A stretch of DNA of 64,000 bases from Streptomyces sp. CA-210063 (GTDB lineage: Bacteria > Actinomycetota > Actinomycetes > Streptomycetales > Streptomycetaceae). This document shows positions 14,372 through 22,100 of the stretch, piece by piece. The DNA lies in the NCBI RefSeq assembly GCF_024612015.1, contig NZ_CP102512.1:8308001-8372000 (forward strand), given 5' to 3'. The position numbers were made by a program, and so were the translations under genes. A model generated the notes under the pieces. That model did no database searches. It was not told the DNA's origin and worked only from the letters and a program-made list of their open reading frames with translations. Position 1 is the stretch's first letter. Each line of letters starts with the position of its first letter.

Positions 14372-16525
14372 ATGCCCACATCAGCCATGCCCGAATCCGG
14401 TCGTGAGGCGCCGGAGAAGTCCCGTATGTCTCCGAAATCGATCGCGCTCTGGGCGGCCGTCGCTCTCGCCGGGGCGATCGGCTGGGCCGTGCTCGCCCTC
14501 TCCCGCGGTGAGGAGATCTCGGCCGTCTGGCTGGTCGTCGCGGCCCTCGGCTCGTACGCGATCGCCTACCGCTTCTACTCGCGGTTCATCGCCCGCCGGG
14601 TCCTCCAGGTCGACGACACCCGGGCCACCCCGGCCGAACGGCTGGAGGACGGAGTCGACTACCACCCCACGGACAAGAGGGTGCTGTTCGGCCACCACTT
14701 CGCGGCCATCGCCGGTGCCGGCCCGCTGGTCGGCCCGGTCCTGGCCGCCCAGATGGGATACCTGCCGGGCACCGTCTGGATCATCGTGGGCGTGATCTTC
14801 GCCGGTGCCGTGCAGGACATGATCGTCCTGTTCCTGTCCATGCGCCGGGACGGCAAGAGCCTCGGCCAGCTGGCCCGCGACGAGATCGGCAAGGTCGGCG
14901 GTGCCGCCGCGCTGATCGGCGTCTTCGCCATCATGATCATCCTGCTCGCGGTGCTGGCGATGGTCGTCGTCAACGCGCTCGCCGAGTCCGCCTGGGGCAC
15001 CTTCTCGGTCACCATGACCATCCCCATCGCCCTCTTCATGGGCTTCTACCTGCGCTACCTGCGCCCCGGCCGGGTCGTGGAGACCAGCTTCATCGGAGTC
15101 GCGCTGCTGCTGCTCGCCATCCTCGGCGGCGGCTGGATCCAGGACTCCTCGCTCGCCGAGTACTTCGTCTGGAGCCCCGAGACCCTGGTCTTCTGCCTGG
15201 TCGGCTACGGCTTCGTCGCCTCCGTGCTCCCCGTGTGGATGCTCCTGGCCCCGCGTGACTACCTCTCCACCTTCATGAAGGTCGGCACGATCGCCCTGAT
15301 GGCCGTCGGCGTCGTGATCGCCGCCCCGAACCTCCGCGCCGAGCCGGTCACCGAGTTCGCTCACACGGGCGCCGGACCGGTCTTCGCCGGCTCCCTCTTC
15401 CCCTTCCTCTTCATCACCATCGCCTGCGGCGCTCTGTCCGGCTTCCACGCCCTGGTCTCCTCCGGCACCACGCCGAAGCTGATCCAGAAGGAGTCCCAGG
15501 TCCGGCTGATCGGCTACGGCTCCATGCTCACGGAGTCCTTCGTCGCCGTCATGGCCCTGATCGCCGCCTGCGTCCTCGAACCGGGCCTCTTCTACGCCAT
15601 GAACTCCCCGGCCGCACTGCTCGGCCCGACCGTCGACACCGCCGCCGAAGCGGTCAAGAACCTCGGCTTCACCATCACCCCGGAGCAGCTCACCGCGGCG
15701 GCGAAGGCCGTCGAGGAGGAGACGCTGGTCGGCCGCTCCGGAGGCGCCCCCACCCTGGCCGTGGGCATGTCGGAGATCTTCGCCGGAGTCTTCGGCGGCG
15801 CCGGGATGAAGGCCTTCTGGTACCACTTCGCCATCATGTTCGAGGCGCTGTTCATCCTGACCACCGTGGACGCCGGCACCCGCGTCGGCCGCTTCATGCT
15901 CCAGGACATGCTCGGCAACGTCTGGAAGCCGATCGGCCGCGTCACCTGGAAGCCGGGCATCTGGATCACCAGCGCGGTGGTCGTCGGCGCCTGGGGCTAC
16001 TTCCTCTACGCCGGTGTCACCGACCCCCTGGGCGGCATCAAGCAGCTGTTCCCGCTGTTCGGCATCGCCAACCAGCTGCTCGCCGCGGTCGCCCTCGCCG
16101 TCACCACCACCGTGCTGATCAAGTCCGGCAAGCTGCGCTGGGCCTGGGTCACCGGTATCCCGCTGGCCTGGGACGTGGCCGTCACCTTCACCGCCGGCTG
16201 GCAGAAGATCTTCTCGGACAACCCGGCGATCGGCTTCTTCGCCCTGCGGGACAAGTACGCGGCGGCCATCGACAGGGGCGAACTCCTCCCGGGCGCCACG
16301 AACACGGACGACATGCACACCATCGTGCTCAACAACACGGTCGACGGTGTGATCATGGCGATCTTCCTGCTCCTGGTCCTCACGGTCCTGATCAACTGCA
16401 CCGTGGTCTGCGTCCGCGCCGTACGCTCCCCGGTCCCGCTGCCGACGACCGAGGCGCCGTACGTCGAGTCCCGCATCGACGAGGCGGAGCGGTCCGACGA
16501 GGAGCTGGTGGGGGCCCGCCGGTGA
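14372..16525 (+). CDS. cstA: Carbon starvation protein CstA (pyruvate/peptide transporter)
   Basis: 717 aa with about 16 TM helices. CstA signatures include VLFGHHFAAIAGAGPLVGPV near residue 110, ISSGTTPK-type LVSSGTTPKLI around 365, and FEALFILTTVDAGTRVGRF around 490. E. coli CstA and its paralogue BtsT import pyruvate, and CstA has also been linked to peptide use. ATG at 14372 has AGGAG upstream. The stop overlaps the GTG of the YbdD gene by 4 bp, the usual CstA/YbdD pairing. Confidence 0.95.
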   Translation: MPTSAMPESGREAPEKSRMSPKSIALWAAVALAGAIGWAVLALSRGEEISAVWLVVAALGSYAIAYRFYSRFIARRVLQVDDTRATPAERLEDGVDYHPTDKRVLFGHHFAAIAGAGPLVGPVLAAQMGYLPGTVWIIVGVIFAGAVQDMIVLFLSMRRDGKSLGQLARDEIGKVGGAAALIGVFAIMIILLAVLAMVVVNALAESAWGTFSVTMTIPIALFMGFYLRYLRPGRVVETSFIGVALLLLAILGGGWIQDSSLAEYFVWSPETLVFCLVGYGFVASVLPVWMLLAPRDYLSTFMKVGTIALMAVGVVIAAPNLRAEPVTEFAHTGAGPVFAGSLFPFLFITIACGALSGFHALVSSGTTPKLIQKESQVRLIGYGSMLTESFVAVMALIAACVLEPGLFYAMNSPAALLGPTVDTAAEAVKNLGFTITPEQLTAAAKAVEEETLVGRSGGAPTLAVGMSEIFAGVFGGAGMKAFWYHFAIMFEALFILTTVDAGTRVGRFMLQDMLGNVWKPIGRVTWKPGIWITSAVVVGAWGYFLYAGVTDPLGGIKQLFPLFGIANQLLAAVALAVTTTVLIKSGKLRWAWVTGIPLAWDVAVTFTAGWQKIFSDNPAIGFFALRDKYAAAIDRGELLPGATNTDDMHTIVLNNTVDGVIMAIFLLLVLTVLINCTVVCVRAVRSPVPLPTTEAPYVESRIDEAERSDEELVGARR

Positions 16526-16719
16526 CCGCCCGCACCGCCCGGTCCTGGGCGCGGACCGTGCGCTGGTACCTGCGGGAGCTGACAGGGGAGGCGGAGTACG
16601 ACCGCTACTGCGAGCGGCACCGAAGCCGGCACCCGCACGCACCGGTACCGACCCGCCGGGAGTACGACGTGCTGCGCACCCGGCACCGGGAGGAGCATCC
16701 GGAGGGCCGCTGCTGCTGA
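16522..16719 (+). CDS. YbdD/YjiX family protein, partner of CstA
   Basis: 65 aa, very basic, with the family pattern YLRELTGEAEYDRYCERH and PTRREYDVLRTRHREEHPEG RCC (ending in Cys-Cys). Such proteins are needed for full activity of CstA-type transporters in E. coli. GTG start overlaps the cstA stop (GTGA at 16522-16525). Confidence 0.92.
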   Translation: MTARTARSWARTVRWYLRELTGEAEYDRYCERHRSRHPHAPVPTRREYDVLRTRHREEHPEGRCC

Positions 16720-16744
16720 GCCGTACGCGACCGCGGCACCCTGC

Positions 16745-16782
16745 GAGCGCGGGCGGGCGGGATGTCGCTCGCCCGCCCGCTC
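16745..16782. terminator. Convergent hairpin between ybdD and SURF1
   Basis: GAGC-GC-GGGCGGGCG pairs with CGCCCGCCCGCTC with a 2-nt bulge (13 bp paired, 10-nt loop). Confidence 0.6.
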
Positions 16783-16796
16783 GACGACCCGCGTGT

Positions 16797-17594
16797 CTAC
16801 GCCGGAGCGGGCGCCGCTTCCTTCTCCTCCTCCGCGGCGGCCGCGGCCTCCTCGCGGTCGCGGCGCTCGCGGCGCACGAGGATGACATAGCCGACGGGGA
16901 CGGCCGCGGCGAAGAGCCACCACTGGAGGGCGTACGCGTAGTTCAGCGCCGCGTTCTCGTCGCCGGGGCTGCCGAGCGGTTCCGGGGTGTCGCCCTCAGG
17001 CTCGGGCTCGGTCAGCGCGAGGTAGCCACCGAGCACCTGGACGCCGAGGCGCTCCGCCTCCCGCCCACTGTCGACCAGCATGATCTGCCGGTCCGGCAGA
17101 CCCTTGAGATCCTTGATGCCGCTCGCCTCGGTCGTCTCGTCGGGCATCAGCCGCCCGCTGACGGTGACCTCGCCACCGGGCGGTGCGGGGATCTTCGGGA
17201 ACGCGGTCTGGCTCGGGCCGTCCGCGGGGATCCAGCCGCGGTTGACGAGCAGGACCTTGCCGTCGTCGAGCACGAACGGGGTCAGGACGTGGAAGCCGAC
17301 CTCGTCGTCGGCGTTGGTACGGCGGCGGACGACGACCTCGTCGTCGGTGTCGAAGCGGCCCTTCGCGGTCACCGTGCGGTAGCGCTCGGCGCTGGTGACG
17401 GTGTGCCCGGGGGAGGTCAGCCGCTCCACGGGCACCGGCTTCGCGGCCAGCGCGTCGGCGACGAGCTGGTTCCGCGCGGTGCGCTCCTCATAGCGATGCA
17501 TCTGCCAGATGCCCAGCCTGACCATCGTCGGGATCAGGATCAGCGCGAGCAGCGTGAGGATCACCCACTGCCGGGACAACAGGAAGCGGTACAC
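16797..17594 (-). CDS. SURF1 family cytochrome oxidase biogenesis protein
   Basis: 265 aa. N-terminal TM helix (about 8-28, WVILTLLALILIPTMVRLGI) followed by WQMHRYEERTARNQL, a large outer domain with VLVNRGWIPADG (SURF1 signature) and a C-terminal TM (ALQWWLFAAAVPVGYVILV) followed by a charged Glu/Ala tail. SURF1/Shy1 helps insert haem a during cytochrome c oxidase (aa3) assembly. GTG at 17594 is chosen because family homology begins VYRFLLSRQW. An upstream GTG at 17678 would overlap the neighbouring stop by 4 bp and is possible. Confidence 0.88.
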   Translation of the reverse strand: MYRFLLSRQWVILTLLALILIPTMVRLGIWQMHRYEERTARNQLVADALAAKPVPVERLTSPGHTVTSAERYRTVTAKGRFDTDDEVVVRRRTNADDEVGFHVLTPFVLDDGKVLLVNRGWIPADGPSQTAFPKIPAPPGGEVTVSGRLMPDETTEASGIKDLKGLPDRQIMLVDSGREAERLGVQVLGGYLALTEPEPEGDTPEPLGSPGDENAALNYAYALQWWLFAAAVPVGYVILVRRERRDREEAAAAAEEEKEAAPAPA

Positions 17595-17622
17595 CCCACG
17601 ACCGTACAACTCGGTCGTGGGG
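17594..17622. promoter_or_regulatory. 11-bp inverted repeat at the SURF1 start
   Basis: CCCCACGACCG (17594-17604) and CGGTCGTGGGG (17612-17622) with a 7-nt loop, overlapping the presumed ribosome-binding site and the first base of the start codon. It could be an operator or an mRNA hairpin. Confidence 0.5.
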
Positions 17623-17674
17623 CGCGTTCGGGCGGGTGTGCGCCCGGTCCCCGGGGGTCGTCGTGGGGACGGGG

Positions 17675-17908
17675 TCACACCTTGTCGATGATCCCCGCCT
17701 TCCCCTCGGCCCGCGCGCAGTGGGCGCCGCAGTACCAGTGGCCCTCGACCTCGACGCCCTGACCGATGATCTGCACCCGGCAGTGCTCGCAGATGGGGGC
17801 CATGCGGTGGATCGCGCAGGAGAAGCAGTCGAAGACGTGCACCGCGCCCTGGGCATGGACCTCGAAGGTCATTCCATAGTCATTTCCGCAAACTTCGCAT
17901 CTCGCCAT
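17675..17908 (-). CDS. Small cysteine-rich (zinc-binding) protein
   Basis: 77 aa with CEVCGNDY, CFSC, CEHC and HWYCGAHC: four Cys/His pairs at regular spacing, enough for two zinc sites of zinc-ribbon or LIM-like type. Similar actinobacterial proteins have been labelled prokaryotic metallothionein in databases, but the CxxC spacing is that of structural zinc sites. It lies upstream of SURF1 on the same strand, so it may be co-transcribed with it. Function unknown. Confidence 0.8.
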   Translation of the reverse strand: MARCEVCGNDYGMTFEVHAQGAVHVFDCFSCAIHRMAPICEHCRVQIIGQGVEVEGHWYCGAHCARAEGKAGIIDKV

Positions 17909-18044
17909 GCGCCACAGGGTGAGCCGTCACCGCCGCGCGGGCGAGTGGGCGGCGGGCGAGTCGCGCGGCAATCACCCGTCCGTACGGGCCACCCGTCTAG
18001 GCCGCCTGCCTGGGGGCGATCCGTACAGGCGTGTCACAGGCGGG

Positions 18045-19040
18045 TCACTCGCCCGCGGGCTCGACATCGCGGAGCAACTGCCCGAACGCCGCCTCGTCCA
18101 CGACCGGCGTCCCGTACTGCCGGGCCTTGACGACTTTCGACGTGTGGGAGTCCGGGTCGTTGGTGACGAGCAGACTGGTCACCCGGGACAGGCTGGTCGC
18201 GACATGCAGCCCGGCCTCGATCGCGCGGTCCTCCAGCAGGTCGCGCTCGATCGAGGTGTCCCCGGAGAAGGCGACACGCATGCCCTGCTTGAGCGGTTTG
18301 CCGTCTTCGTAACGCCCGGGGTTGGGATAGGGGCATGCGGGCCGCTTCCGGGAGGCCCGCCAACTCGTGGGCCGATAACCGCCATAACCGCCGCTGCCCG
18401 CCTGCTGTCCGATCCGGGGCGCGGCGGCGCTGTCCGTCCACTCGGTCAGCGGCCGGCACTCGTGCAGGGGCAGCCGGACACCGCTCGCGGCAGCGACCCG
18501 CAGACTCGGCCGGAACGCCTCCGCCAGCACCCGCGCGTCGTCCAAGGCGTGGTGCGCCCGCTGCTGTACGACCCCGAAGTGCGCCGCCAGCGACTCCAGC
18601 TTGTGGTTCGGCAGCGGCAGCCCCAGCTCCTTCGACAGCGCGATCGTGCACAGCCGCTGCCGCACCGGCGCCTCGGCCTCCGCGCGCGCGTACTCCCGGG
18701 CGATCATCGACCAGTCGAACACCGCGTTGTGCGCGACGAGCACGCGGTCCGCGAGCCGCGACGAGAACTCCGCCGCGATCTCCCGGAAGAGTGGCGCCCC
18801 TTCGAGCACGTCACTCGTCAGCCCGTGGATCCACACCGGCCCCGGATCCCGCTCCGGATTCACCAGCGTGTACCAGTGGTCCTCGACCTCACCCCGCGCG
18901 TCCAGTCTGTACACAGCCGCCGAAATTATCCGGTCGTCCCGGGCCAGCCCGGTCGTCTCCACGTCCACGACCGCGTACCCCTGCGGATACGCGGCCGGCC
19001 AAGGCGCTTGCGACGCTGCGGTCGTGTGGTCTTCGAGCAT
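18045..19040 (-). CDS. DEDDh 3'-5' exonuclease with C-terminal BRCT domain
   Basis: 331 aa. Residues 25-190 are a DnaQ-like exonuclease: VVDVETTGL gives the first D and E, VLVAHNAVFDWSMI the middle D, and RAHHALDDARVLAEAF the H and final D. Residues about 255-325 are a BRCT-like domain (MRVAFSGDTSIERDLLEDRA, GTPVVDEAAFGQLL). Exonuclease-BRCT fusions are common in actinobacteria and may act in DNA repair or proofreading. ATG at 19040. Divergent from the caspase operon, 149 bp between starts. Confidence 0.92.
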   Translation of the reverse strand: MLEDHTTAASQAPWPAAYPQGYAVVDVETTGLARDDRIISAAVYRLDARGEVEDHWYTLVNPERDPGPVWIHGLTSDVLEGAPLFREIAAEFSSRLADRVLVAHNAVFDWSMIAREYARAEAEAPVRQRLCTIALSKELGLPLPNHKLESLAAHFGVVQQRAHHALDDARVLAEAFRPSLRVAAASGVRLPLHECRPLTEWTDSAAAPRIGQQAGSGGYGGYRPTSWRASRKRPACPYPNPGRYEDGKPLKQGMRVAFSGDTSIERDLLEDRAIEAGLHVATSLSRVTSLLVTNDPDSHTSKVVKARQYGTPVVDEAAFGQLLRDVEPAGE

Positions 19041-19082
19041 GGTCAATGAGGATACGGGCCGGGACCGACAGGCTTCACTCGG

Positions 19083-19100
19083 ACTACGCACCGGCGTAGT
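19083..19100. promoter_or_regulatory. Inverted repeat in the promoter region of the caspase operon
   Basis: ACTACGC-ACCG-GCGTAGT, a perfect 7-bp inverted repeat with a 4-nt loop, between the divergent exonuclease and caspase genes. Candidate operator; no known regulator matches. Confidence 0.4.
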
Positions 19101-19189
19101 GGAATTGTGTGCCGAACAGGGCACTCGCGGATCGGGGCTGTGCCATCCTGACCGGCGTCGCAGCGGAGTCGAGGGGGAGGCCGCCGTCC

Positions 19190-22100
19190 ATGGGACAGAG
19201 CCGGCAGGCGTTGATCATCGCCGTTCCGAAGTACGAACTCGCCGATCACTTCGAGGATCTGACGGAAACCGTCGGGCATGACGTGGAGCTGATCTCCGCC
19301 GCGCTGCGCTCCTCCGGATACGGTGTCGAACTCATCGGCGCCACCGCGGACGAGCCGGCCCTGGGCTCCCGGATCCGCAGCGCCATCAGCCGTGTCTGCG
19401 CGACCGCGCCAGAGGACGGCACGGTCCTCATCCACTTCACCGGACACGGTCTCTCGGTCGACGGCGCGGACTATCTCGTCCCCTCGGACGCCCAATTGAC
19501 GTGGGCGACGACACCGCCCCGAGTCGACGTCGACAGCCTGATAGGCCTCGATCTCGCCAAGCTCCTGAAAGGCTGTCGCGCCGACACCGTGCTGTTCACC
19601 GTCGACGCCTGCCGTGACGCGGATGACGCCGCCTCCTTCGGCGGTCCGGCCACCAGCTTTCCCGCAGGCCGGGACCGGGTCGCCGTCCTCTTCGGCTGTG
19701 GCCCCGACCAGACCTGTGGCTCGGACGAGAAGCTGGGCAGCCACTTCTCCCGCGCGCTCGCGGAGGCACTGCACGCGGACTCCTCGCCCCGCACACTTCC
19801 CGAGGTCATCGCCCACACCGTCGGCAGGACCGCCGTGTTCGCCCGAGCGGCCCGCGAGGAGCAGACCCCCACACCGCACTACGCGCCGAGCGGCCCCCAG
19901 GCGATCGAAGAGGTCGAACTCTGCGCTGGGCGGACCCTCCAGGAGGAGTGGACCCTCTCCGTACGCGACGCCGAACTGTGGCACTCGGTTTCCTGTACCG
20001 AGGAGCGTCGTATCCAACTCCAGCAAGCCCTCACCGAGTTGACGGGCCAGTGCGCCAAGTGGTGCGGCGCCGCGCTTGCCGGGGTGCCCGATCCCTGGGC
20101 CGACGACGACTTTCCCGTACGTGTGCTGAAGAAGGGCCTGCGGCCCTTGTTGGCCCCCTCGCAAACCCAGGGAGGCCCCCTGCTGGACGCCGGCGAGTTC
20201 GCGGCACTCGCCGCCGCGCCGTTCGTACGCGAGGCGGTGTACGCCATGGGCATCAAAGGGGCGTCCGCCGTCTTCCCCTTCCAGCTCGACCCGGCGAGTG
20301 GCGACGCCGGCCGGAATCCGGAACGGGTGGACCTGGAGCACACGTTCGCCGCACACGCCCTGCTCTGGCGCAAGGGCCGCGAACTTCTCGGGCGGGGGAG
20401 GGACGAGGAGTCGAACGCGGTCGCGGCCTGGCTCCTGCGCCGCCACGTCAGTGCCAAGGAGGAGCTGTGGGACGAGTACGCCCCCCAGTTGCTCGCCCCG
20501 CTGGCCAAGGCGATGATCGGCGACGACGCGCCTCCCGCGCGGATCGGGGAACTCACCAACGAACTGGTGAGCGTCTGCCGACAGACCGCCCTCGCCCCCG
20601 CCGAGCCGTACCAGGGGGAGCGAGAGTCGGCCGATTCGCGCTGGAGTCTGGATGAAATCGAACGCCCGGAGGGAACCCCGGAACGCTGGCGCCCGCGCGA
20701 GCTGTCCTGGCTGATCGGCGTGGCCGGCCTGCTCGGCGGGGACCTGCGCCAACTGCCCGGCGTTCTCGTCGACAACATCGGCATCACCGACGGGCTGCGG
20801 CCCGCCGAGGCCGTCGCGAGTGTACGGCGGCTGCACTGGGCCCGGGATCGGCTGAGCAAGGCGCTGGACCTGGCCCTCGACTGCCCTCATCCCGCCATCC
20901 ACGCCGGCCTGGAAGCCCTCACCGGCTGGGCGGATGACGCCGTCCAGAACATCCGGCAGCGCCTCGCGCCCGACGAGCCCGGAGGTCTTCTGGCCTATCT
21001 GCCGGTCCGTGTCACCGGCCGTAAGCTGCGACCGCAGTACGACCCCAAGACCAGGAGCCGCGCCTACGGGATGCCGCTCATGCGCTTCAGTCTCGCCGAA
21101 GACGAGATGCGCGAGCTCCTCATGGGCAATCGTCTCTACGGCGATCGCACCCTCGCCCTGCGCGAGCTCTATCAGAACGCCCTGGACGCCTGCCGCTACC
21201 GCCAGGCCCGATTCCGTTACGGAAAGGCCGCCCGGGACATTCCGTACCAGTGGACCGGCGAGATCGTCTTCCGCCACGGAACGGACGACGACGGCCGTGC
21301 TTTTGTCGAGTGCGAGGACAACGGCGTCGGCATGGGCCACGAAACCCTCCGTGGCACCTTCGCCCGCGCCGGCCGCCGCTTCGAACAGTCCCGCGACTAC
21401 CGCCGCGAACAGGCCCAGTGGCGGCGCGCCGACCCCGGCCTCCGCATATACCCCAACAGCCGTTTCGGCATCGGCGTCTTCAGCTACTTCATGCTGGCGG
21501 ACGAGATCAGTATCTGGACCCGGGCCACCGACGAGTACGGGCACGCGGACTCCGGGGGTGGGCTGCGTGTGGACATCGCGTCCAGCGGGAGCCTGTTCCG
21601 GATCCGGAAGGGGGCGGAAGCGCAGCCGGGCGGGGGGACCCGGGTACGGCTCTATCTGCAGGCGGACGACGTGGACGTGGCCGAGGAGCTGAGGAAGCAC
21701 ATCTGGCGGTCGGAATTCGACATGAGAGTGGAGCGGGAGGGAGAGGCCGTCCGTACGTGGGAGGCGAAGGCGCTCTATTACTTCGGTGACCGCACCGGGC
21801 CCGTGGCGGCGGGGGAGGACATGTGGTGGGTCGAGGGGAAGGGGTGTCTGCTGGCGGACGGCGTGTTGGTGGAGCAATCGGTCTTGCAATCCCTGGGCGA
21901 TCGCAGTGCGCGTGGCTGGCTTGCGGCGGACGGCGGTCCCTCCTTCCGCCGCTACTCCTACCACTACGACGACGGCAGCCGTGAGTGGGGAGAGCAGAAC
22001 GACCGGCCCTTTGGCTATGTGGTGGATCTTCGGGGGTCCCACGCACCGGACATCAGCACGAATCGCAACAGCATGCTCTCCTACGACCGTCAGTGGGTCG

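Noticed and set aside
14381..16888. Long open frame on the minus strand opposite cstA (835 codons)
   Set aside because: It mirrors the GC3 bias of cstA on the other strand, has no recognisable domain and is very Asp/Gly/Gln-rich.
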